Of a stretch of 64,000 nucleotides of DNA, positions 55,860 to 64,000 are shown in pieces. The stretch covers positions 1 to 64,000 of the forward strand of contig JACKKN010000001.1 of assembly GCA_024236415.1 (NCBI GenBank). Reading direction: 5' to 3'. Within the stretch, counting starts at the first letter, position 1. Every line of letters begins with the position of its first letter. A program made the position numbers and the translations under genes. The stretch comes from Hyphomicrobiales bacterium. GTDB lineage: Bacteria > Pseudomonadota > Alphaproteobacteria > Rhodospirillales > JACKKN01. Under the pieces are notes generated by a model. The model was not told the DNA's origin and did not search any database. It saw only the letters and a list, made by a program, of their open reading frames with translations.

Positions 55860-55952
55860 CAACACCCAATCCGTGAAGAATTTCCTTGCTTATCCCCCGC
55901 CGGCACGTTAATTTTTCCACACTGTAATTTCGTTAAATTTTTGGTTTTTCGA
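55860..55952 (+). promoter_or_regulatory. AT-rich leader of coaBC with a DnaA-box match
   Basis: This island is much richer in A and T than its surroundings and runs up to the coaBC ATG. It contains TTTTCCACA at 55913-55921, which fits the relaxed DnaA box TTWTNCACA, and TTATCCCCC at 55890-55898 (seven of nine). It probably carries the coaBC-dut promoter. No ribosome-binding site precedes the coaBC ATG. Confidence 0.45.
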
Positions 55953-57158
55953 ATGCTGGCGCGAAAACGGATCCTGCTGATCATCTCCGGGGGCATCGCC
56001 GCCTACAAGTGCCTGGAGCTGATCCGCCGCCTGCGCGAGCGCGGCGCCGCCGTGCGCTGCGTGATGACCCCGGCCGCCAGCCAGTTCGTGACCCCCATGT
56101 CGGTGGCCGCCCTGACCGAGGACAGGGTGTACAGCGACCTGTTCTCGCTCACCGACGAGCACGAGATGGGCCACATCCGCCTGTCGCGCGAGGCCGACCT
56201 GGTTGTGGTGGCGCCGGCCAGCGCCGACATCCTGGCGCGCATGGCCGCCGGCATGGCCAACGACCTGGCCACCACCACCCTGCTGGCCACGGACAAGCCG
56301 GTGCTGGTGGCACCGGCCATGAACGTTCGCATGTGGCACCACCCCATCACCCAGCGCAACCTGGCCGACCTGCGGGCCCTGGGCGTGCGCCAGGTGGGCC
56401 CGGGCGAGGGCGCCATGGCCTGCAACGAGTTCGGCATGGGCCGCATGGCCGAGCCGGCCGAGATCCTGGCCGCCATCGAGGCGCAGTTCGCCGCCGGCCC
56501 CCTGAAGGGCGTGCGCGCCCTGGTCACCAGCGGTCCGACGGTCGAGGCCATCGACCCCGTGCGCTACATCGCCAACCGCTCGTCGGGCAAGCAGGGGCAC
56601 GCCATCGCCGCCGCCCTGGCCGCCCTGGGCGCCGACACCGCCCTGGTCACCGGGCCCGTCAACCTGCCCGACCCCGACGGGGTGCGGGTGGTGCGCATCG
56701 AGTCGGCGCGCGACATGCTGGCCGCCTGCAAGGCCGCCCTGCCGGTGGACGTGGCCGTCTGCGCCGCCGCCGTGGCCGACTGGCGGGTGGCCAGATCGGC
56801 CACCTCCAAGATCAAGAAGCCCGACACGGGCGAGACCCCGACCCTGGCCTTCGCCGAGAACCCGGACATCCTGCGCACCCTGTCGCGCCCGGGGAAGAAC
56901 CGGCCGCGCCTGGTGGTGGGCTTCGCCGCCGAGACCGACCACGTGCTGCGCCACGCCACCGAGAAGCGGGCGCGCAAGGGCTGCGACTGGATCGTCGCCA
57001 ACGACGTCAGCCCGGCCACCGGCACCTTCGGCGGCGATTCCAACAAGGTCACCCTGATCGACGCCGCCGGCGCCGAGGACTGGCCGCCCCTGGACAAGGC
57101 CGAGGTGGCGCGGCGCCTGGCCGCGCGCATCGCCGAGACCCTGGGAAAGAAGCCGTGA
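55953..57158 (+). CDS. coaBC: Bifunctional phosphopantothenoylcysteine decarboxylase / synthetase (Dfp)
   Basis: The 401-residue protein has a flavin decarboxylase half (ILLIISGGIAAYKCLELIRRL, PAMNVRMWHHP near 107, GPGEGAMACNEFGMGRM near 148) and a synthetase half (TSGPTVEAIDPVRYIANRSSGKQG near 193, KIKKPDTGETPTLAF near 285). It carries out two steps of coenzyme A synthesis. ATG 55953 is preferred to a TTG 12 bases upstream. Its stop overlaps the GTG of dut. Confidence 0.95.
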   Translation: MLARKRILLIISGGIAAYKCLELIRRLRERGAAVRCVMTPAASQFVTPMSVAALTEDRVYSDLFSLTDEHEMGHIRLSREADLVVVAPASADILARMAAGMANDLATTTLLATDKPVLVAPAMNVRMWHHPITQRNLADLRALGVRQVGPGEGAMACNEFGMGRMAEPAEILAAIEAQFAAGPLKGVRALVTSGPTVEAIDPVRYIANRSSGKQGHAIAAALAALGADTALVTGPVNLPDPDGVRVVRIESARDMLAACKAALPVDVAVCAAAVADWRVARSATSKIKKPDTGETPTLAFAENPDILRTLSRPGKNRPRLVVGFAAETDHVLRHATEKRARKGCDWIVANDVSPATGTFGGDSNKVTLIDAAGAEDWPPLDKAEVARRLAARIAETLGKKP

Positions 57159-57619
57159 GCGGCGGCGGCGGCGAGGTCACGGTCGCCGTGCGCCGCCTGC
57201 CGGGCGGCGACGGCCTGCCGCTGCCGGCCTACGAATCCGACCTGGCGGCGGGCATGGACCTGCTGGCCGCGGTGGCGGCGCCGGTGGACCTGGCGCCGGG
57301 GGCGCGGGCGGTGATCCCCACCGGGCTGGCCATCGCCCTGCCGCCCGGCTACGAGGCCCAGGTGCGGCCGCGCTCGGGCCTGGCGGCCAGGGACGGGATC
57401 ACGGTACTGAACAGTCCGGGCACCATCGACGCCGACTACCGGGGCGAGGTGGGGGTCATCCTGGCCAACCTGGGGCAGGCCACCTTCCGGGTCGAGCGCG
57501 GCATGCGCATCGCCCAGATGGTGGTGGCGCCGGTGACGCGGGCGCGGCTGGACGAGGTGGCGGAGCTGCCCGACACGGCACGGGGCGCCGGCGGGTTCGG
57601 GTCCACGGGAACGGGTTGA
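57155..57619 (+). CDS. dut: Deoxyuridine 5'-triphosphate nucleotidohydrolase
   Basis: The 154-residue trimeric dUTPase has motif 1 AAGMDLLAA near residue 30, motif 3 RPRSGLAARDGITVLNSPGTIDADYRGEV near 70-98 and the C-terminal motif 5 RGAGGFGSTG. It hydrolyses dUTP to dUMP, keeping uracil out of DNA. The GTG start overlaps the coaBC stop (GTGA). The coaBC-dut pairing is widely conserved. Confidence 0.95.
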   Translation: MSGGGGEVTVAVRRLPGGDGLPLPAYESDLAAGMDLLAAVAAPVDLAPGARAVIPTGLAIALPPGYEAQVRPRSGLAARDGITVLNSPGTIDADYRGEVGVILANLGQATFRVERGMRIAQMVVAPVTRARLDEVAELPDTARGAGGFGSTGTG

Positions 57620-57666
57620 GTTTGGTCTGACGGGGCGGGCCGGGACACAGAGGAGGGCAACGGGCC

Positions 57667-58122
57667 ATGTTGCGGCTTTCGAAGAAGATGCTGTTCGCCA
57701 TCGAGGCGGTGCTGGACATCGCCTACCACGCCGGCAGCGAACCGGTGCAGAGCCGGGAGATCACCCGCCGCCAGGGCATCCCGCGGCGGTACCTGGAACA
57801 GGCCCTGCAGCAACTGGTGCGCCAGGGCATCCTGATCGGCGTGCGCGGCCCGCGCGGCGGCTACCGCCTGGCCCGCGAGCGCCGCCGCATCACCGTCGGC
57901 GACATCGTCACCGTGGTGCGCAAGATGGAGACCACCGAGGACCCCATCACCGACACCGAGGGCTCCGAGCTGGGGCTCAAGGTGGTGCGCCCCCTGTGGC
58001 TGGAACTGCAGGAGGAGGTCATGGCCAAGCTCGAGGCCATCACCATCGACGACCTGTGCAACCGCGCCAACAGCTCGGGCATCGAGAGCGAGGGGAGGTC
58101 GAATCTTGACTTCTCAATCTGA
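57667..58122 (+). CDS. Rrf2-family transcriptional regulator next to cysK
   Basis: The 151-residue protein has an Rrf2 winged helix (LSKKMLFAIEAVLDIAYHAG, ITRRQGIPRRYLEQALQQLVRQGIL, wing GPRGGYRLAR near 65). It lacks the three-cysteine cluster motif of IscR in the usual loop (residues 85-105 have none), so it is not an Fe-S sensor of that kind. GAGGAGG precedes the ATG. Being 102 bases upstream of cysK on the same strand, it recalls CymR, an Rrf2 regulator of cysteine genes that partners CysK in Firmicutes. Confidence 0.88.
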   Translation: MLRLSKKMLFAIEAVLDIAYHAGSEPVQSREITRRQGIPRRYLEQALQQLVRQGILIGVRGPRGGYRLARERRRITVGDIVTVVRKMETTEDPITDTEGSELGLKVVRPLWLELQEEVMAKLEAITIDDLCNRANSSGIESEGRSNLDFSI

Positions 58123-58224
58123 CATGACTGTAATCGCCGTTTCCGCGCCCCGGGCCGCGGGCGCCGCGGCCGCCACCCGCTGGACACGGGCGGGTACCCC
58201 TGACCTCGGAAATCGGACCCCGCG

Positions 58225-59199
<975 letters not shown>

Positions 59200-59261
59200 G
59201 CGCCCGGCGCCGGACCATCTGACAGGGACCCGGCGCGCGGCGCCGGAGCGGAGACACCCCC

Positions 59262-60068
59262 ATGGACTTCTCGGAAGAGCAGATCCAACGCTACGCCCGC
59301 CACATCCTGCTGCGCGAGGTGGGCGGCGAGGGCCAGGCGCGGCTCATGGACTCCAGGGTCCTTGTGGTCGGCGCCGGCGGCCTGGGCTCGCCCCTGCTGC
59401 TGTACCTGGCCGCCGCCGGGGTGGGCACCATCGGCGTGATCGACGACGACGTGGTGGACCTGTCGAACCTGCAGCGCCAGATCGTCCATTCCACCGCCGC
59501 CATCGGCACGGCGAAAGTGGAAAGCGCGGCGCGCACCCTGGCCGCCGTCAACCCCGACGTGCGGCTGGTGACCCACAAGGCGCGGCTGGACCCGGGCAAC
59601 GCCCTGGACCTGATCGGCGGCTACGACCTGGTGGCCGACGGCAGCGACAACTTCCCGACCCGGTTCCTGGTCAACGACGCCTGCTACTTCGCCGGCAAGC
59701 CCCTGGTGTCGGGCGCGATCCTGCGCTTCGACGGCCAGGTGGCCACCTTCAAGCCGGCGCACCGGGACGCCGACGGCGACCACGGGCCCTGCTACCGCTG
59801 CCTGTTCCGCGCGCCGCCGCCGCCGGGGCAGATCCCCAGCTGTGCCGAGGCCGGGGTCCTGGGCGCCCTGTGCGGGCTGGTGGGGTCGCTGCAGGCGACC
59901 GAGGTGCTGAAGGAGCTGCTGGGCATCGGCGACAGCCTGTCCGGGTCGCTGGTGATCATCGAGGCCCTGGGCACCACCTTCCGCAAGATCAAGGTCAAGC
60001 GCGACCCGGGCTGCCCCCTGTGCGGCGACCATCCGACCATCACGGACCTGTCGATTCATGGCGGCTGA
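59262..60068 (+). CDS. moeB: MoeB/ThiF-type adenylyltransferase
   Basis: The 268-residue E1-like enzyme has QIQRYARHILLREVGGEGQ, the nucleotide loop VVGAGGLGSPLLLYLAAAGVG near residue 33, DDDVVDLSNLQRQIVH near 60, a CXXC pair (CYRCLF near 178 with CPLC near 252) for zinc and the likely catalytic Cys in PSCAEAGVLGA. It adenylates the C terminus of a ubiquitin-like sulfur carrier (MoaD or ThiS). No carrier gene lies nearby. It overlaps the DsrE-like gene by 11 bases. Confidence 0.92.
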   Translation: MDFSEEQIQRYARHILLREVGGEGQARLMDSRVLVVGAGGLGSPLLLYLAAAGVGTIGVIDDDVVDLSNLQRQIVHSTAAIGTAKVESAARTLAAVNPDVRLVTHKARLDPGNALDLIGGYDLVADGSDNFPTRFLVNDACYFAGKPLVSGAILRFDGQVATFKPAHRDADGDHGPCYRCLFRAPPPPGQIPSCAEAGVLGALCGLVGSLQATEVLKELLGIGDSLSGSLVIIEALGTTFRKIKVKRDPGCPLCGDHPTITDLSIHGG

Positions 60069-60513
60069 CCCGGCCCCCGGCGGCGGCCCGCCCGACAAGC
60101 TGTCGATCGTCGTGTTCTCGGGCGAGTTCGACAAGGTGCACTACGCCCTGGTCCTGGCCAGCGGCGCCGCCGCCATCGGCCGCCCGGTGACCCTGTTCTT
60201 CACCATGGAGGCCTGCCGCGCCATCCTGCGCCCCGGCGCCGACGGCGCCGCCGCCTGGCGGGCGCGGCCCACCACCACCGGCGGCACCGGCGGCGCCATG
60301 GACGACGGCTTCGCCGCCCGCCGGGTGGCCACCTTCGAGGAACTGCTGGAAGCCTGCGTCGCCATGGGGGTCGCCTTCATGGTCTGCGAGATGGGCCTCA
60401 GGGCCATGGACCTGCCGCGCGACGCCCTGCGCGACGACATCCCGTTCCAGGACGGCGGCGTGGTCACCTTCCTCAACGACGCCTCGCGCGACGGCGCCAT
60501 GCTGTTCGTCTGA
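60058..60513 (+). CDS. DsrE/DsrF-like family protein
   Basis: The 151-residue protein shows the DsrE-like fold (KLSIVVFSGEFDKVHYALVLASGAAAIGRPVTLFFTMEA). A single cysteine lies in FMVCEMGLRAMD near residue 105, the position of the persulfide-carrying cysteine in DsrE-type sulfurtransferases; another is in MEACRAIL near 50. It may relay sulfur, and overlap with moeB supports a joint role. The start at 60058 lies within the moeB coding end. The exact partner is unknown. Confidence 0.82.
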   Translation: MAADPAPGGGPPDKLSIVVFSGEFDKVHYALVLASGAAAIGRPVTLFFTMEACRAILRPGADGAAAWRARPTTTGGTGGAMDDGFAARRVATFEELLEACVAMGVAFMVCEMGLRAMDLPRDALRDDIPFQDGGVVTFLNDASRDGAMLFV

Positions 60514-60590
60514 CCGGCCGCGTACCTATCCTTTCGGGTACCGCGCGCCCACCCCGTCCGGGTGTTGGCGGCGATCCTGCGACTCGCTAC

Positions 60591-60612
60591 CATATTCCGA
60601 AAATCTAATATG
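60591..60612. promoter_or_regulatory. Inverted repeat upstream of the CBS-domain gene
   Basis: catatt-N10-aatatg forms six-base arms ten apart, in an AT-rich patch 54 bases before the CBS-domain ATG. The arm spacing is about one helical turn centre to centre and a half, compatible with a dimeric regulator. No regulator is identifiable. Confidence 0.4.
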
Positions 60613-60665
60613 TAATGGCTGGCGGACTCCCCGCCACCCCATCCGCCAGGCCGAGAGGAAAACCC

Positions 60666-61097
60666 ATGATCATCAAGGACATCCTGAAGCGCCGCGACCG
60701 CGGCCTGATCACCAACCGACCCGAGGACACCATCGAGGCGGCGGCCATGCTGCTGGCCAGCCACAACATCGGCGCCCTGCCCGTGCGCGACGGCGACGGC
60801 GACCTGATCGGCGTGATCTCGGAGCGCGACATCGTGCGCGGCTTCGCCGAGCACGGCGGCAAGGTGTCGGCCCTGCTGGTGCGCGACCTGATGACCCGGG
60901 ACGTGGTGGTATGTTCCCCCAACGACGACATCAAGCACGCCCGGCGCCTGATGAAGCAGCGCCACATCCGCCACCTGCCGGTGGTGGACGACGGCCGCCT
61001 GTGCGGCATGATCAGCTCGCGCGACGTGATGGAATCGCGGCTGGAGGAAACCAAGCTGGAGCGCGACGTGCTGCGCGACTACGCCATCGCGCGCTGA
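60666..61097 (+). CDS. CBS-domain-pair protein
   Basis: The 143-residue protein is made of two CBS domains (TIEAAAMLLASHNIGALPVRDGDGDLIGVISERDIVRG; DIKHARRLMKQRHIRHLPVVDDGRLCGMISSRDVM). Such stand-alone pairs bind adenine nucleotides and tune other proteins. ATG 60666 (MIIKDILKRR) follows GAGAGGAAAACC. It stands alone between the DsrE-like gene and the convergent 2-hydroxyacid dehydrogenase; its target is unknown. Confidence 0.9.
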   Translation: MIIKDILKRRDRGLITNRPEDTIEAAAMLLASHNIGALPVRDGDGDLIGVISERDIVRGFAEHGGKVSALLVRDLMTRDVVVCSPNDDIKHARRLMKQRHIRHLPVVDDGRLCGMISSRDVMESRLEETKLERDVLRDYAIAR

Positions 61098-61160
61098 CAT
61101 TCCGTTTCACGGAACGGTTCCGGCCCCGGCGCGCAGCCGGGGCCCGGGACGGTGCCTTCC

Positions 61161-62147
61161 CTAGAAGGCGTCCCCCACCACCCGGTCCGGGGGCTTGTGG
61201 CCGTCGGCGAAGGTCTTGATGTTGATCAGGACCTTCTCGCCCATGTCGATGCGGCCCTCCACCGTGGCCGACCCCAGGTGCGGCAGCAGGACCACGTTGT
61301 CCAGCTCCAGCAGCTTGGGGTTCACCGCCGGCTCGTGCTCGAACACGTCCAGGCCGGCACCGGCCAGCTCGCCGCTGGCCAGCATGCGGGTCAGGGCGTT
61401 CTCGTCGATGACCTCGCCGCGCGAGGTGTTCACCACATAGGCCTCGGGCCGCATCATGCGCAGGCGCCGCGCCGACAGCAGGTGGTAGGTGGCCGGCGTG
61501 TGCGGGCAGTTGACCGAGATGATGTCCATGCGCGCCAGCATCTGGTCCAGGCTCTCCCAATAGGTGGCCTCCAGCTCGTTCTCGGTCTGCTCGTGGACGC
61601 GGTGGCGGTTGTGGTAGTGGATCGAGAGGCCGAAGCCGCGGGCGCGGCGCGCCACGGCGGTGCCGATGCGGCCCATGCCGATGATGCCCAGGCGCTTGCC
61701 ATAGATGCGGTGGCCCAGCATCCAGGTCGGGGTCCAGCCGTGCCAGGCGCCGCCGCGGAGCACCCGCTCGCCCTCGGACAGGCGCCGCGGCACGGCCAGG
61801 ATCAGGGCCATGGTCATGTCGGCCGTGTCCTCGGTCAGCACGTCGGGGGTGTTGGTCACGGTGATGCCGCGCTGGCGCGCGGTGGCCAGGTCGATGTGGT
61901 CGACGCCGGTGCCGTAGTTGGCGATCAGCCGCAGGTTCGGCCCGGCCTGGGCCAGCAGCCCCGAATCGATCCGGTCGGTGACGGTGGGCACGATGGCGTC
62001 GGCGGTCTTGACGGCCTCGATCAGGTCGGCGCGGCTGATGGGCTCGTCGGTCAGGTTCAGGGTGACGTCGAACAATTCCATCATGCGCGTCTCGATGGCG
62101 TCCGGCAGCTTCCGCGTGACCACGACCTTTGGCTTCTTTTGCGGCAT
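61161..62147 (-). CDS. D-2-hydroxyacid dehydrogenase (glyoxylate/hydroxypyruvate reductase type)
   Basis: The 328-residue NAD(P)-dependent enzyme has NYGTGVDHIDLATA near residue 75, the nucleotide loop GIIGMGRIGTAVARRARGFG near 155, VNTSRGEVIDENAL near 240 with the catalytic Arg, a Glu in FEHEPAVNP near 270 and the catalytic His in LLPHLGSAT near 290. It reduces glyoxylate or hydroxypyruvate, or oxidises D-glycerate. GGAGGAG precedes ATG 62147. It diverges from the SH3 protein gene. Confidence 0.93.
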   Translation of the reverse strand: MPQKKPKVVVTRKLPDAIETRMMELFDVTLNLTDEPISRADLIEAVKTADAIVPTVTDRIDSGLLAQAGPNLRLIANYGTGVDHIDLATARQRGITVTNTPDVLTEDTADMTMALILAVPRRLSEGERVLRGGAWHGWTPTWMLGHRIYGKRLGIIGMGRIGTAVARRARGFGLSIHYHNRHRVHEQTENELEATYWESLDQMLARMDIISVNCPHTPATYHLLSARRLRMMRPEAYVVNTSRGEVIDENALTRMLASGELAGAGLDVFEHEPAVNPKLLELDNVVLLPHLGSATVEGRIDMGEKVLINIKTFADGHKPPDRVVGDAF

Positions 62148-62277
62148 CTGATCTCCTCCGTACCCCTGTTTTCCCACAGGACATACCGACCCGGGCGGGG
62201 CTTGTCCAGCGCCCATTGCCCGATGCCCCCCTTTTCGGCCGGAGGGCCGGAACGTGGGCACGCGCATGCGCGGCGCC

Positions 62278-62308
62278 TTGACCGGCGAAGGCCATGGGCA
62301 CCTATAAT
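62278..62308 (+). promoter_or_regulatory. Candidate promoter of the SH3 protein gene
   Basis: TTGACC (62278-62283) and a perfect TATAAT (62303-62308) are separated by 19 bases, slightly longer than ideal. The predicted leader would be about 25 bases before the ATG at 62338. Confidence 0.55.
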
Positions 62309-62337
62309 ACGATACCGATTCGGGAGCCCTCGCATCC

Positions 62338-62877
62338 ATGACAAATGCCATTGCGCGCCGTGTTGCCGCCCCGCTGACGGCCCTGGCCCTGGGCCTGTGC
62401 GCCGCCGGCCCGGCGGCCCTGGCGCCGCTGGACGGGGCCCGCGCGGCGCCGCCGGGCACCGGCCTGCCCCTGCCCCGGTTCGTGTCCCTGCGCGCCGGCG
62501 AGGTGAACATGCGCGCCGGACCCGGGGTGCAGTACCCGGTCGAGTGGGTGTACCGGCGCCAGAACCTGCCGCTGGAGGTGTTCGCCGAATACCGCGCCTG
62601 GCGCCGGGTGCGCGACTGGCGCGGGGCCGAGGGCTGGATCCACCAGGGCATGCTGTCCAGCCGCCGCACGGCCATCGTCGCCGGCGACACGGGCACCCTG
62701 CGCGCGGCGCCCTCGAACGGGGCCGAGCCGGTGGCCCGGGCCGAGCCGGGGGTGGTGGCGCAGCTGCTGGAATGCCCCGGCGGCAGCGACTGGTGCCAGG
62801 TGGAGGTGGCCGGGCACCGCGGCTGGACCCGCCGCGAAGCCCTGTGGGGCGTCTACCCGCGCGAGGTGGTCAAGTAG
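62338..62877 (+). CDS. Exported protein with two bacterial SH3 domains
   Basis: The 179-residue protein has an N-terminal export signal (RRVAAPLTALALGLCAAG, cleavage near ARAAP) and two SH3-like repeats: FVSLRAGEVNMRAGPGVQYPVEWVY with RVRDWRGAEGWIHQGMLS, then GTLRAAPSNGAEPVARAEPGVV with WCQVEVAGHRGWTRREALWG. Such domains bind peptidoglycan or peptides in the periplasm. It is a common small SH3 protein in Alphaproteobacteria, usually beside a 2-hydroxyacid dehydrogenase. Confidence 0.88.
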   Translation: MTNAIARRVAAPLTALALGLCAAGPAALAPLDGARAAPPGTGLPLPRFVSLRAGEVNMRAGPGVQYPVEWVYRRQNLPLEVFAEYRAWRRVRDWRGAEGWIHQGMLSSRRTAIVAGDTGTLRAAPSNGAEPVARAEPGVVAQLLECPGGSDWCQVEVAGHRGWTRREALWGVYPREVVK

Positions 62878-62899
62878 GCCGCCCCCGGCCAGCCGTATT

Positions 62900-63490
62900 T
62901 CAGTCGGCCAGGTCCGCCGCCAGGGCGGCGCGGGTGGCCTCGGGCAGGATCGCCATGTGGCCGTAGTTGCTGTGGCCGATGGCCAGGATCACCTCGGTGC
63001 CGGGCTGGGCGAAGCTGGCCGCCTGTTCGCGGGTGAACGGGAAGTGCAGGAAGTGCACCGACGAGGTCTTGCCCTCGGCCGAGGTGCGGTCCACGTCGGC
63101 CTCGGGCACCGCCGGCACCGTCTCGCCGGCGAAGCGCAGCGAGATGGTGTCCTCGACCCCGCCCAGGCCGCGCAGCACGCGGTCGCGGCGGTCGGCGTCG
63201 TCGATCTCGAACATCATGGTCGCCACCAGCTCGTCGCCCTGGGGGATCAGCGGGTTGTAGGCGCGCAGCTCGTCCTCGATCTGCTCCTCGCCGCCGCGCT
63301 CGATGTACAGCATCTCGTGGACCTGGTGCCACATGGTGTCGTAGTTCTCAAAATAGAACGTGGCGTCGGGGCCCACCGACACGCGGCGGTCCTTCTTCAT
63401 CTCCGTGACCTTGCGGCGCCGCTCCTTGCGCTCGGTGCCGTAGGCGTCCATGGGGATGATGTCGTCGCGGGTGATCTCGCGCTTGCTCAT
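62900..63490 (-). CDS. DUF3501 family protein
   Basis: The 196-residue protein matches DUF3501 (MSKREITRDDIIPMDAYGTERKERR; FYFENYDTMWHQVHEMLYIERGG; C-terminal ILAIGHSNYGHMAILPEATRAALAADL). Function is unknown. It is usually found with a rubrerythrin-like protein and a Cys-rich Fe-S oxidoreductase, and the latter is directly upstream here (45 bases). ATG 63490 is preferred; the longer frame mirrors the neighbour. Confidence 0.88.
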   Translation of the reverse strand: MSKREITRDDIIPMDAYGTERKERRRKVTEMKKDRRVSVGPDATFYFENYDTMWHQVHEMLYIERGGEEQIEDELRAYNPLIPQGDELVATMMFEIDDADRRDRVLRGLGGVEDTISLRFAGETVPAVPEADVDRTSAEGKTSSVHFLHFPFTREQAASFAQPGTEVILAIGHSNYGHMAILPEATRAALAADLAD

Positions 63491-63534
63491 GGGTCTGTCG
63501 ATCCTCTGTTCCTCTGTGCGCCCGGCGGCCGGCC

Positions 63535-64000
63535 CTACAGGCCGTAGGCCCGGGCCAGGAGCTGCACCGGGTGCTGCGCCTGCTTGACCTTGGCCGCCGC
63601 CGCCTTGCCGGCGTCGTCCAGCATCTCCATGCCCTGGATGATGTGGTCGCGCGCCAGCGGGCATTCCGAGACCACGTAGGCGGGCTCGTTCTTGGCCGCC
63701 TGGCGGAACACCGGCTTGCCGACCTTGATGCCGACCTCGAAGAAGTCCTTGGTCACGCCCAGGGACCCGCCGTGGCCCGAGCAGCGCTCGATCACGGCGA
63801 CCTGGGTGTCGGGGATCAGGCGCAGCATCTCGGCCGCCTTCTGGCCCATGTTCTGGGCCCGGGCGTGGCAGGCGATGTGCACCGTGACCGGTCCCTCCAG
63901 GGGGGTCATGCCCTCGGCCAGGCCCTCCTTCTTGGCGATGTCGGCCACGTATTCGCTGATGTCGAAGGTGGCCCCGGCGAGGGCCTTGACGTCGCCGTTG
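63535..64000 (-). CDS. C-terminal part of a Cys-rich (CCG-domain) Fe-S oxidoreductase, cut by the right edge
   Basis: The frame is open to the window edge, giving 154 residues of the C-terminal end. It shows HIACHARAQNMGQKAAEMLRLIP, then ERCSGHGGSLGVTKDF, where the usual CCG motif is RCSG, and VVSECPLARDHIIQGM. These features fit heterodisulfide reductase D / GlpC-like Fe-S oxidoreductases. The N-terminal ferredoxin clusters lie outside the window. It precedes DUF3501 in the usual gene order. Confidence 0.8.
   Translation of the reverse strand, partial: NGDVKALAGATFDISEYVADIAKKEGLAEGMTPLEGPVTVHIACHARAQNMGQKAAEMLRLIPDTQVAVIERCSGHGGSLGVTKDFFEVGIKVGKPVFRQAAKNEPAYVVSECPLARDHIIQGMEMLDDAGKAAAAKVKQAQHPVQLLARAYGL

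Noticed and set aside
55830..55870. Terminator after ubiB
   Set aside because: A GC-rich stem is present, but in the rightward direction it is followed by an A-run, not a U-run.

Overview
The window is a very GC-rich chromosomal segment from a proteobacterium. It is most likely an alphaproteobacterium of the Rhodospirillales type. The main grounds are the block rpsT-ech-mutM / ubiE-ubiB-coaBC-dut beside dnaA, an order common in Alphaproteobacteria, together with the CobN-type cobalamin genes and the base composition. The taxonomic call is inference: no rRNA gene is present. I found no tRNA, CRISPR array, prophage or intact insertion sequence.

Bases 1-24670 are a cobalamin (vitamin B12) biosynthesis region. 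A leftward run (cbiX, cobH, cobL, cobI, a CbiG-CobJ fusion, a CigR-like gene, cobM, then the start of a dimethylarginase-like gene) makes the corrin ring. The rightward pair cobD/AEC transporter and the leftward cobQ, cobO, cobN, cobW, cobP, phosphatase and cobS, plus the rightward cobT, complete amidation, cobalt insertion, adenosylation and nucleotide-loop assembly. A complete cobalamin riboswitch (21818-21960) precedes cobP-cobW-cobN. Its expression platform is a small hairpin that masks the Shine-Dalgarno sequence of a TTG-started cobP. Genes typical of early cobalt insertion (CbiX with an MXCXXC motif, CbiG) coexist with the late chelatase subunit CobN. A non-pyrrolysine MttB-family methyltransferase and a dimethylglycine dehydrogenase-like flavoprotein sit inside the run, suggesting a local B12 use in methylated-amine breakdown. 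Five small palindromes with compensating base changes (REP-like) lie in the gaps.

Bases 24675-43204 are mixed accessory and envelope genes: a secreted Fn3/discoidin-like protein, a two-gene ABC exporter preceded by two tandem catalytically degenerate EAL-domain paralogues, a calcineurin-type phosphatase, a TetR regulator divergent from an EmrAB-type pump with two near-identical operators, a UDP-glucuronate decarboxylase, thioredoxin, asparagine synthase, a two-domain oxidoreductase, a Bcr/CflA-type pump and a class A penicillin-binding protein.

Bases 43217-57619 are the replication core. dnaA, dnaN, recF and gyrB run leftward and are followed by a small pentapeptide-repeat gene. rpsT, ech, a secreted hypothetical and mutM lie upstream of dnaA, and ubiE-ubiB-coaBC-dut diverge from mutM. 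The 680-base gap between rpsT and dnaA holds a strongly AT-rich stretch with degenerate DnaA boxes and is the main origin candidate here. A second, smaller AT island with one consensus DnaA box precedes coaBC.

Bases 57667-64000 hold sulfur and general metabolism: an Rrf2 regulator next to cysK, overlapping moeB and dsrE, a CBS-domain protein, a 2-hydroxyacid dehydrogenase, a secreted SH3 protein, and DUF3501 with a truncated Fe-S oxidoreductase at the right edge.
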